Positions 23,486 to 31,365 of a stretch of 64,000 nt of DNA are shown here, one piece after another (the first letter of the stretch is position 1; each line of letters starts with the position of its first letter). The stretch comes from Luteococcus sp038433135 (GTDB lineage: Bacteria; Actinomycetota; Actinomycetes; Propionibacteriales; Propionibacteriaceae). Under the pieces are notes generated by a model that was not told the DNA's origin, did no database searches, and worked only from the letters and a program-made list of their open reading frames with translations. Location of the stretch: positions 124,001-188,000 of the forward strand of contig NZ_JBCDMV010000002.1 in NCBI RefSeq assembly GCF_038433135.1, in the 5' to 3' direction. The translations under genes and the position numbers were made by a program.

Positions 23486-24642
23486 TGACCGAGACCCAGA
23501 CCCCCCAGAAGCGCCGGGCGGACTTTGCCCGGCTGACCGTCCGCAATGTCCGCCGCGTCACCGACGACGCGGTGGAGGTCACCTTCGAGGTGCCCACCGA
23601 GCTGGAGGACGACTTCAACTACCTGCCCGGCCAGTACGTCGCGCTGCGCGCCACCATCGACGGGGAGGAGCTGCGCCGCTCCTACTCACTGTGCGATGTG
23701 CCCCGCCGCGGCGAGATCAAGGTGGCCATCAAGCGCACCCGCGGTGGTCGGTTCAGCACCTGGGCCAATGAGAAGCTGTCCGTCGGTGACCAGATGGACG
23801 TGATGAACCCGCAGGGCGGCTTCACCTCCAGGCACCGGCTGACCAGTCTGAACAGCGCCCAAGGCGTCGCCGACGAGGTGGCCGCCAACCCGCGGCTTCA
23901 CCTCGTCGCGATCGCTGCCGGCTCCGGCATCACCCCGATCATCGCGATCGCGCAGGCCGTACTGTCCGGTGCTGCCAGCTCCACCTTCGAGCTGATCTAC
24001 GCCAACAAGAGTTCCGGCGACGTGATGTTCGCCGAGGAACTGGGTGACCTGAAGGATCGCTACCCGACCCGCTTTGCCGTGCACCACGTCCTTTCCCGCG
24101 AGCAGCGCAGCAATCCGCTGCTCAGCGGACGGATCGACGTCGAGAAGCTCAACACGATGCTCGACCACGTGGTGCGTACCGCGCATGCCGACGAGTGGTT
24201 CCTGTGTGGCCCCTTCGAGCTGGTGCAGCTCTGCCGCGACGCCCTGGCTGCCCGCGAGGTGCCCGAGGAGAAGGTGCGCTTCGAGCTCTTCACCACCGGC
24301 ACCGCCCCAGCCGGCGACGGCAACCACGGCGCCCCGGTGGTCGTGGAGGAGGACGGCGACAACATCGTGATCGACTTCACCCTGGACGGCACCCAGGCGC
24401 AGGTGAAGTCCCCGCGCTCGGCCAAGGAGACCGTGCTGAATGCCGCCCTGCGGGTGCGCGACGACGTGCCCTTCGCCTGCGCGGGAGGAGTCTGCGGCAC
24501 CTGCCGTGCCCGTGTGATCAAGGGTGACTTCGAGATGGGCGAAAACTACGCGCTGGAGAAGGATGAGGTGGATTCGGGTTATGTGCTCACCTGTCAGACC
24601 CGGCCGTGCGGCGACGAACTGGTCGTCGACTTCGACGCCTGA
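23485..24642 (+). CDS. paaE: Phenylacetyl-CoA epoxidase reductase subunit
   Basis: PaaE passes electrons from NADPH to the di-iron site of PaaA. The 385-residue protein has an FAD domain (PGQYVALRATIDG and RRSYSLCDVP), an NAD(P) domain (IAAGSGITPIIAIAQ and the C-terminal CGPFELV) and a plant-type 2Fe-2S domain with CAGGVCGTCRA and a later CQTRPCG. The order matches known PaaE. Start ATG 23485 overlaps the paaD stop. Confidence 0.95.
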   Translation: MTETQTPQKRRADFARLTVRNVRRVTDDAVEVTFEVPTELEDDFNYLPGQYVALRATIDGEELRRSYSLCDVPRRGEIKVAIKRTRGGRFSTWANEKLSVGDQMDVMNPQGGFTSRHRLTSLNSAQGVADEVAANPRLHLVAIAAGSGITPIIAIAQAVLSGAASSTFELIYANKSSGDVMFAEELGDLKDRYPTRFAVHHVLSREQRSNPLLSGRIDVEKLNTMLDHVVRTAHADEWFLCGPFELVQLCRDALAAREVPEEKVRFELFTTGTAPAGDGNHGAPVVVEEDGDNIVIDFTLDGTQAQVKSPRSAKETVLNAALRVRDDVPFACAGGVCGTCRARVIKGDFEMGENYALEKDEVDSGYVLTCQTRPCGDELVVDFDA

Positions 24643-24683
24643 ACCTGGCCACCCCACCGATTCTCGACCTGACAAGGGGATTC

Positions 24684-25484
24684 ATGATGGATGAGCAGAA
24701 CTTTGGAATGGTGCGGCTGGGCTTCGCCGACGGCGTGGCCGAGGTGGTGCTGGATGCACCCAAGAAGCTGAACGTGCTGGACGAGCAGGGCCTGACGGAT
24801 CTGGCCGCCGCCTTCCGCGCTGCAGCCGAGCTGGACGGGGTGCGCGCCCTGGTGCTGCGCGGGGAGGGCCGCGGCTTCTGCGCTGGGCGGGATGTCTCCG
24901 CCGTCGATCCGGCCACCGACGACGTGGCCGGCTATCTGGCCGGGCTGATGGGCCCGCTGATGCGCCAGATCAGTGACTTCCCGGCGCCGACCTTCTGCGC
25001 CGTGCAGGGGCCCTGTCTGGGGGTTGGCCTGGGTCTGGCGATCGCCTGCGACGTGGTCTACGTCGCCGACGATGCCAAGCTGGGCTCGCCTTTCGTGAAC
25101 CTGGGTGCGGTGCTGGATTCGGCCGGGCACGCCCTGTTCGTCGAGCGGCTGGGCGTGCACCGCACGCTGGATCTGGTCTACACCGGCGAGCTGGTCTCGG
25201 GCGCGGAACTGGTGCGCGCCGGGGTCTTCAGCCGCTCGATGCCGGCCGAGGAATTGCTGGGCTCCACCCAGAAGGCGGCGGCCGCGGTGGCTCAGGGCCC
25301 CACCCAGGCGCTGTTGGCCTCCAAGAGGCTGGTCCGACGGATCGAGGCGGAGCGGCTGGGCATCTGGGACGTGATGGATGTGGAGAATGCCGAGCAGGCG
25401 CGGTTGGCCGCCAATGCCGACTACCGCGAGGGTTTCAAGGCTTTCCAGGACAAGCGCCGCCCAATCTTCACCGGCCTGGCCTGA
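24684..25484 (+). CDS. paaG: Ring-1,2-epoxyphenylacetyl-CoA isomerase
   Basis: PaaG, a crotonase-fold isomerase, converts the epoxide to oxepin-CoA and later shifts a double bond. The 266-residue product has APKKLNVLDEQGL, GRGFCAGRDVSAV (oxyanion hole) and QGPCLGVGLGLAIACDVVY, with the acidic residue in the following helix region. Two consecutive ATG codons (24684 and 24687) follow AAGGGGA; the second has the better spacing. It follows paaE by 41 bases and is probably the last gene of the operon. The assignment to PaaG rather than another hydratase rests on position and the CAGRDVS motif. Confidence 0.87.
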   Translation: MMDEQNFGMVRLGFADGVAEVVLDAPKKLNVLDEQGLTDLAAAFRAAAELDGVRALVLRGEGRGFCAGRDVSAVDPATDDVAGYLAGLMGPLMRQISDFPAPTFCAVQGPCLGVGLGLAIACDVVYVADDAKLGSPFVNLGAVLDSAGHALFVERLGVHRTLDLVYTGELVSGAELVRAGVFSRSMPAEELLGSTQKAAAAVAQGPTQALLASKRLVRRIEAERLGIWDVMDVENAEQARLAANADYREGFKAFQDKRRPIFTGLA

Positions 25485-25499
25485 ACCGATGAGCTGGCC

Positions 25500-27152
25500 T
25501 CAGATCCCCAGCCGCCGGGCCACCTCGTCGCCACCCATCGCGCGCACCTCGGCGGGGTCACCGACGACGATCAGCCGGTCGGTGGCGCGGGAGAGGCCGA
25601 CGTAGAGCATCTCCGCCGCGCGCTCCCGGCCGGCGTCCAGGTTGACGCAGAGCACCACCGCCCGTCGCTCCAGCCCCTTGAAACCGAGCACATGGGAATA
25701 GAAGATGTCGGTCCCGTTCCAGAACTCGTCCCAGTAGCCGTCGTAACCCAGCACCTGCTGGCGTTCGATCTGCACCGGGTGTCGCCGCCCCATGGTGATC
25801 AGCGCGATGTCGTGCTCACACCAACCCTCGTCGAAGAGCGCGTCGATCTGTTCGTCGGCGGCCTCGATCGCCCCGTCCAGGGTGCAGGGGACGAAACTGA
25901 CCTCCGGGCCGGAGTCGCCGCGCAGGTTCATCGGCGGCGCCAGCGGCGCGAAGGTCTCGGCGATTTGCCGGGTGTTGCGCAGATTGTGGTCAAGCACCAG
26001 CGGCACCAGCGCCACCGGCGGCCGACCGAAGCGGGGGAAGACCCGCTGCCGCTCGTCGGAGTAGACGAACAGGCCACCGTTCTCCTCGTCGCGCAGGCTG
26101 GCCAGCAGGGGAGCCCACCAGGTCTCGGCGAAGTCCTGCGCCTCGTCGACGATGATCGCGTCGAAGCGCTGCTCGTCGCCCAGCTCGCCGGCCCGCTCGG
26201 CCATCAGCTCGGGCAGCCGCTGCTCCCAGAAGTCGGAGTCGTCCCGGCTGGCCATCTCCAGCCCCCACAGGCGCCCCAACTGTTCGAAGGTGCCGACGAA
26301 GGCGGGCCGCTTGCCGTGAGAACCGACGCACAACTCGCGGCGCAGGAAGTTGGCCAGACCGTAGGAATAGCAGACCACTGCCACCCGCTGTCGTTGGCCG
26401 GTCAACCGGCCGGAGGCCAGATCGCCGGCCTGCTGCACCGCGAGCATGGTCTTGCCGGAGCCGGCCCCGCCGCGCACCTCCACCCGGTTGAGCAGCCGGG
26501 TGACCCGCAGCAGGTTGGCCTGTTCCATGGTGAGCCGGCGCGACCGTTCCTCGCGGTCCGCGGCCAGCTGGGACGCGTCGACGGCGGGGAGCGCCCGCCC
26601 CAGCAGGATCCGCTCGATGGTGTCGACGTCGTCCCGGCTGGGGGCCAGGGCGTCGCGCCGGTAGCGCCAGGTGGTCTCCCAGATCCGGTCGCCCAGGGTG
26701 CCCAGATCGCCCAGCCCGCTGACCTGCCACCGTGGGCAGTCGGGGGTCGCGAAGTCGGCGGGCAGCTCGGTGCGGGCCAGTACGACGTGGTGACTCCAGC
26801 GCACCCGACGTCGGCTGCCCCAGCGTGGATCGGACTCGACGAAGCTCCGCAGCGCGTAACAGGCATCGCGGGCCTGGTCGACGGGATGGATCACCTCGTC
26901 GCCCGCCCCACGGTTGATCCGCCAGTCGGCACCGTCGTGCCAGACGTGGCTGCCCTTGACCTCCACCGTGACGATCCCGGAACCGGGCATCAACACCAGC
27001 AGGTCGATCTCGTGGTCCTTGGTCTGGTCGCTGACCCGCAGGTTGGCGAGCACCAGACAGTCGTCGTCGAACTGGCGCACGACGCGATCATGCACCTGAT
27101 GTTCGGAGGTGGTGGTGAAGCTGACGTGGCCAGGTTGAGTGCGTGCGGTCAT
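25500..27152 (-). CDS. NERD-domain superfamily I helicase-like protein
   Basis: About 550 residues. Residues 15-150 form a NERD (nuclease-related) domain with VSDQTKDHEIDLLVLMPG and TVEVKGSHV, the D...ExK core of restriction-type nucleases. From about 220 there is a UvrD-like helicase core: Walker A RGGAGSGKTMLA, Walker B IIVDEAQDF, an arginine motif in YVGLSRATDRLIVVG near the end and ILGFKGLERRAVVL-like motif V (VLGFKGLERRAVVL). Such NERD-helicases are thought to act in DNA repair or defence against foreign DNA; none has an agreed role. ATG 27152 has GGAG nine bases upstream. It lies just upstream of the kinase/EVE accessory region and is separated from the first kinase by a strong hairpin. 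Confidence 0.82.
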   Translation of the reverse strand: MTARTQPGHVSFTTTSEHQVHDRVVRQFDDDCLVLANLRVSDQTKDHEIDLLVLMPGSGIVTVEVKGSHVWHDGADWRINRGAGDEVIHPVDQARDACYALRSFVESDPRWGSRRRVRWSHHVVLARTELPADFATPDCPRWQVSGLGDLGTLGDRIWETTWRYRRDALAPSRDDVDTIERILLGRALPAVDASQLAADREERSRRLTMEQANLLRVTRLLNRVEVRGGAGSGKTMLAVQQAGDLASGRLTGQRQRVAVVCYSYGLANFLRRELCVGSHGKRPAFVGTFEQLGRLWGLEMASRDDSDFWEQRLPELMAERAGELGDEQRFDAIIVDEAQDFAETWWAPLLASLRDEENGGLFVYSDERQRVFPRFGRPPVALVPLVLDHNLRNTRQIAETFAPLAPPMNLRGDSGPEVSFVPCTLDGAIEAADEQIDALFDEGWCEHDIALITMGRRHPVQIERQQVLGYDGYWDEFWNGTDIFYSHVLGFKGLERRAVVLCVNLDAGRERAAEMLYVGLSRATDRLIVVGDPAEVRAMGGDEVARRLGI

Positions 27153-27225
27153 CCGGGGGCTCCAAGTTCGGGCGGCCCCGATCCGCGTGTGACAAGAGAT
27201 TAACCCGTTGGCGCCGCCAGCCAAA

Positions 27226-27243
27226 CTTGGTCGAAAGACCAAG
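27226..27243 (-). terminator. Hairpin terminator behind the first sensor kinase
   Basis: CTTGGTC at 27226-27232 and GACCAAG at 27237-27243 pair perfectly around GAAA. Read on the minus strand the stem is followed by TTTGG, nine bases after the stop of the sensor kinase gene. A rho-independent terminator is likely. Confidence 0.6.
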
Positions 27244-27251
27244 CAGATGGG

Positions 27252-29489
27252 TCAGGAGACCAGGGCGTCTTCGGCGGGCTCCACCGGGAGGCTGAGTCGG
27301 ACGAAGTCCGGGTCGGTGTCCAGCTGACCGCCGCGCTGCTGCAGCCGTCGGCGCCAGGCGGTGCACTGCTGGTCGCTGGCCTCCAGCACCACTGCCAGGG
27401 TGTGGGTCTGGTTGGCGCTGACCGTGATCGGCTGGCCAGCCTGGGCGGGGGCCCCCAGCAGACCCAACATGCCGTGGGCGCGTTGCAGGGCTTCGGGGGA
27501 GTCGTTCTGGGAGAGGGTGGAGACCAGATTCCATCCGTCGGCGCGCACCTGGGCCAGGGCCGCCACCAGCCTGCCGTGCTGTGGCCCCAGCACCAACTCG
27601 TCGCGTAGCTGGGCCTCCAGCAGGGTGGAGGTGTTGCGCACCACGGCTTCGCGGGGATCGACGTCGCCGTCGCCCACCGCCTTGAGCAAGGGCAGCGCCT
27701 CCTGCGTCACCCGCTGGCTCCAGAATTGGTCCAGCTGCCCCTGCGCCTGCATCTGGGCGATCGCCGCCAGCCGGTGCGACGCCTGCTCGGCCGCCTCCGC
27801 CTCCTGCGAGGCGGTGTGCTGCGCCACCATCAGCACCAGCAGGGTGAGCAGCACGTCGCCGGCACCGGTCGTCAGCACGAAGGAGTGGTCCCAGACCGCC
27901 CAAGGATCCCGGAAGCGCAGCCACAGCCCGCCCGCCTGGAAGACGCTCCACAGCGCCGTCACCACGGCGCCCACGCTCAAGCGGGACGTGAGCACCACCA
28001 GGTGCACCAGGGCAGAGGCTTCCCACGCCAACCAGAGTGGATAGTCATGTTCGGGTGGGGTAGGGACGGCCCACAGGTTGGCCGCCCACAGGACGGATGC
28101 GGTGGCCAGCAGCAGTGTGATGCCCCACAGCCGCAGCGGTCGGGTCAACAGGGCGACCGCCGCCGCCACGCCCACGGCCAGGCCAAGGGCGCCCAGCAGG
28201 GTCATCACCTCCGGGTGGGAGGCACGCGGGCCCGAGGCCCAGAAGTTCAGGATTGCCGACAGTGCCAGCGCGGGCCAGGCGGCGCGGGTCAGCCCGCTGC
28301 GCATCAACCGGTTCGGTGGCCGGTTCCACAGCGAATCCGTGTCGTTCTGGGTCTGCCGGGGCCATTCCAGGCTGACCTTGGTGCCCGAGCGCTCCCAGGA
28401 GACGATGTCGGCCTGTCCACCGACGTCGTCCAGGCGTTGCAGGATGGAGCGGCCGACGCCCATCCGGTCGATCGCCCGCCGCGACGGGTCGAAGCCGCGT
28501 CCGTCGTCGGTGATCGCCACCCGGACCACCCCCGCGATCGACGCGATCCGCACCGCCACCCGGGTGGCCCGGGCATGGCGTTCGACATTGCTCATGGCCT
28601 CATGCGTGGCGGCGGCGATGGCGCGGGCCGCCGCCGTCGGGATCGGGTCGCTGCCGCCGGAGAGCTGGACTCCCAACCGGGCCACCAGCGGGTCGGCCGA
28701 GATCAGATCCTCCACCCGGGCCACCTCGGAGATCGGGGTCTGTTGGGTGAGGGTGCGGTAGGCGGTGAGGCATTCGTCGCGGGCCAGCTGCGCCGGGGTG
28801 TTGGCGATCGGCCGGGACAGCGCGTGCAGGGCGTGCAGCACATGGTCGTGCAGCAGCCGGGCAGCCTCGCGTCGGGCGGCGGTCAGGGCCGTCTCCTCCT
28901 GGTGCTGCAGGTCTGCCCTGATCCGGCGGGCGACCGCCGCGTCGCGCGCCCGGGCCACCTCGATTACGGCCTCACCGAAGAGCAGCGTCTGGGCCACCGG
29001 CGCCAGCAGCCACAGGTAGCCGGTATTTCCCGCCAGGCTGTCGAAGCGCTGCAGGTACATCATCAGCAGCAGCATCACCGTGGTGGTGACCCCCGTGAAG
29101 CACAGGTAGCGGCGTCGGTCCTGGGTACGCAGCGCCACCACGATCAACGGGACGAGCCAGAAGCCGGGGATCAGCAGTGAGACCGGGTCGTACTGACCGG
29201 GGTTGCGCAGGATGTCGAAGATGCCGCCCAGCAACAGGCCGAACAACAACCAGGCGTGCCACAGCCGTTCCCGGCGCAACAGCAGCGCCAGGCCGGCCAG
29301 GAACTGGCTGGCCAACACCATCATGAAACCGTTGTGCGCCTTCTCCGCCCAGTGCCAACCGTCCCGGACGAAGGGGATGGTCTCCGTGCTGAGGGTCATG
29401 GCAAGGGAGGCCAGCCCGAGCGCGCGCAGCGCAGCGCTCGACGTCTTGCTGACCTCTGCGGTGCTCGACGGCTTCTGCAGTAGGGGCAC
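27252..29489 (-). CDS. Two-half sensor histidine kinase, paralog 1
   Basis: The 745-residue protein has an N-terminal half with six or so hydrophobic segments, a HisKA_3-like helix with His214 in LLHDHVLHALHAL, an HATPase with N box THEAMSNVERHARA (about 295-308) and G1 box DDGRGFD (328-334), then GVGRSILQRLDD. The second half (about 390-745) repeats the plan: another multi-span membrane region and a helical cytoplasmic part containing FWSQRVTQEALPLL and LRDELVLGP, but no phosphoacceptor histidine or ATP-binding boxes. Thus one functional kinase module is fused to a degenerate copy. GTG 29489 is preceded by AGGAAG. No response regulator is adjacent. Confidence 0.82.
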   Translation of the reverse strand: MPLLQKPSSTAEVSKTSSAALRALGLASLAMTLSTETIPFVRDGWHWAEKAHNGFMMVLASQFLAGLALLLRRERLWHAWLLFGLLLGGIFDILRNPGQYDPVSLLIPGFWLVPLIVVALRTQDRRRYLCFTGVTTTVMLLLMMYLQRFDSLAGNTGYLWLLAPVAQTLLFGEAVIEVARARDAAVARRIRADLQHQEETALTAARREAARLLHDHVLHALHALSRPIANTPAQLARDECLTAYRTLTQQTPISEVARVEDLISADPLVARLGVQLSGGSDPIPTAAARAIAAATHEAMSNVERHARATRVAVRIASIAGVVRVAITDDGRGFDPSRRAIDRMGVGRSILQRLDDVGGQADIVSWERSGTKVSLEWPRQTQNDTDSLWNRPPNRLMRSGLTRAAWPALALSAILNFWASGPRASHPEVMTLLGALGLAVGVAAAVALLTRPLRLWGITLLLATASVLWAANLWAVPTPPEHDYPLWLAWEASALVHLVVLTSRLSVGAVVTALWSVFQAGGLWLRFRDPWAVWDHSFVLTTGAGDVLLTLLVLMVAQHTASQEAEAAEQASHRLAAIAQMQAQGQLDQFWSQRVTQEALPLLKAVGDGDVDPREAVVRNTSTLLEAQLRDELVLGPQHGRLVAALAQVRADGWNLVSTLSQNDSPEALQRAHGMLGLLGAPAQAGQPITVSANQTHTLAVVLEASDQQCTAWRRRLQQRGGQLDTDPDFVRLSLPVEPAEDALVS

Positions 29490-29961
29490 GGGTTCTTCCT
29501 GGGGGACTCAGGCACACGGTTTCGCACCTGTAGGGAGACTATTGTGGCAGGCGCCCTGCGCGTGACGCCCGATTTGGACCGGTTCTGCACCACATGTCCA
29601 GCCGCTCACAATTCACACCGGAGGTTCAGCCGGATGAACTTCGGGTCGATCTGGGCGCTGCCGCCCAAGGCCTGGATCTGCGGGGGGAGAGGCCGAGACA
29701 CCTGGCCTGGCCAGCAGGGTGCGTGCCGCCACAGCCCGGCTGCAGATGCGCAGTCCAGGCTGCGCAGCGCGACGATCAGCGGGCCGATCATCCAGTGTGG
29801 TGCTCTCACCCGGATGGTGTTTCGATTGGCACTTCCGCTGTTGGCGTAGCCGCCCGCTTTCCCTGTTGAGCAGCCCACCCCAACGGGTAGCCTCCCCAGC
29901 ATGACGTCATGCAGCTGACCAGTCCGCGGTCGTCGTCGCAGCCAATCAGGAGGAGAGTTTC
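29490..29961. other. Intergenic region between kinase 1 and the EVE-like gene
   Basis: About 470 bases without an accepted gene. On the minus strand 29606-29790 a frame with good third-position GC ends LNLRCEL, but it has no plausible start or known relative and may be a remnant of an older gene. A TAGCCT -10-like box at 29888-29893 and the ten-base palindrome ATGACGTCAT at 29901-29910 lie upstream of the divergent EVE-like gene. Confidence 0.4.
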
Positions 29962-31242
29962 GTGGCCATCAACATCAACCTGGGGCCCCGGCAGGATGTT
30001 GACCCGTACAACCAGCCGATCCCACGCAGCTTCGTGGGATTCGACGCCAAGGCGAGCGACGAACAGCTGTGGAATGCCAACCGGGGTGCTTGGCCCCTGC
30101 CCTCGCAGACCACCCAGGAGCAGTTCGCCACCTTCAGCCATGACGGCACCATCCGGCTCGTAGCCGAGCTGGAGGGCGTGGAGAATGTGGAGCAGGACGG
30201 GCGGATCGTGCAGGCCCTGCTGGGGCGGCTGCTGCACCGCGGCGATCCGGTGCGCGACGCCCTGGTCGGGCGACAGGTCGAGGTAGGTGGCGCCGGGGTC
30301 AGTCTGATCGACACCGCGGAGCAGGATGCGATGACCGCGGCGGAGCGCTATGCCCCGCGGGAGCGCGCCCGCCGCACCTTCCTGATCACCCACGACACCG
30401 ACCAGTGGTTCTGGACTCCGGATGACGAGCAGGAGCTGATCAACCGCACCGCCGCCGGCGCCACCGTCCGCGAGTGCTGGAGTTGCGGGGGACGTCGCCA
30501 CGGCATCGAACCTGGCGACCGGATCTTCCTGCTGGAGCGGGCACAGGGCAAGCCGCGCGGTGTGCGCGGCGCGGGCGTGGTCTCCAGCCAGATCTTCTCC
30601 GGCGAGCACTGGGACGATCCGTCGCGAACCGCCAACTACGTGGATGTCGACTGGGATCTGGTGCTGCCGGCCGATCAGTGCGTCCCCGCCGAGGCCCTGC
30701 AGCGCGACGTGCCCGGTTACGGCTGGAATCCGCAGAAGAGCGGTGTTGAGCTGCACCAGCCGATGGCCGACGAGATGGAGGGCCTGTGGCGGCGGCACAA
30801 CGGGGATGACAAGCCGGTGCGCCAGCCCCGCAAGGCGGGTTGGGATCTGGACGATGCCCGACGCCGGGTGCTCAGCGCCGACGCCTGCGAGCGGTTGGTG
30901 GAGAGCTTCGAGGAGGACGGCTGGGAGGTGGCTCGAGCCAACGACGACAGGCCCTTCGTGGCCGTCGCCTTCCGCGGCGACGAGCAGCAATACCTCTTCG
31001 CCAAGGGTACCGAGACGGTCGGGCGCCCGGTGTTGTTCACCGCCGACGAGGTGGACTTCATCAAGGGCCATTCCGGCAAGTGTGCACTCGGTGTGCTCAG
31101 CGACGTGGAGTTCGAGCAGGGCAGCATGGCGGAGGGGCCGCAGGGGATCCTGACCGTCGTCGCGCTGGACTACCGGGAGGACGCCTTCTCCCCGGTGCTG
31201 TTCAGCTATGCCAACGACGTTTCCGAGGGCGCCGAATCCTGA
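29962..31242 (+). CDS. EVE-like plus DUF3883-like protein, possible modified-DNA restriction factor
   Basis: The 426-residue protein has three parts. Residues 35-105 (LWNANRGAWPL, FSHDGTIRLVAELEGVE) resemble a small module found beside GIY-YIG and EVE proteins. Residues 137-277 look like an EVE/PUA-type reader domain: RRTFLITHDTDQWFWTPDDE, GIEPGDRIFLLERAQG, VRGAGVVSSQIF and the WNPQKSGVEL end seen in McrB-linked EVE domains. Residues 305-418 match the DUF3883 pattern (LVESFEEDGWEVARANDD, YLFAKGTETVGRPVLFTADE). EVE domains bind modified bases; DUF3883 is a nuclease-like fold. GTG 29962 has AGGAGGAGAG upstream. Composition is slightly different from the paa genes. Function is inferred from domains only. 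Confidence 0.62.
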   Translation: MAININLGPRQDVDPYNQPIPRSFVGFDAKASDEQLWNANRGAWPLPSQTTQEQFATFSHDGTIRLVAELEGVENVEQDGRIVQALLGRLLHRGDPVRDALVGRQVEVGGAGVSLIDTAEQDAMTAAERYAPRERARRTFLITHDTDQWFWTPDDEQELINRTAAGATVRECWSCGGRRHGIEPGDRIFLLERAQGKPRGVRGAGVVSSQIFSGEHWDDPSRTANYVDVDWDLVLPADQCVPAEALQRDVPGYGWNPQKSGVELHQPMADEMEGLWRRHNGDDKPVRQPRKAGWDLDDARRRVLSADACERLVESFEEDGWEVARANDDRPFVAVAFRGDEQQYLFAKGTETVGRPVLFTADEVDFIKGHSGKCALGVLSDVEFEQGSMAEGPQGILTVVALDYREDAFSPVLFSYANDVSEGAES

Positions 31243-31365
31243 GTCCGGTACCTGGGGGAGCGATCCCGCTCGAGTGGTGGACTCGCCGTCCCGCATACTG
31301 GTGGCGTGGCGTAGGTTGACGCCAAGCTCGGTTGGCTCGACGACGCGTCGGCCGGGCCCGCTGCG

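Noticed and set aside
29606..29902. Minus-strand frame between kinase 1 and the EVE-like gene
   Set aside because: Part has good third-position GC, but its start overlaps the predicted EVE gene promoter and the translation matches nothing I know. Mentioned only as a possible remnant.
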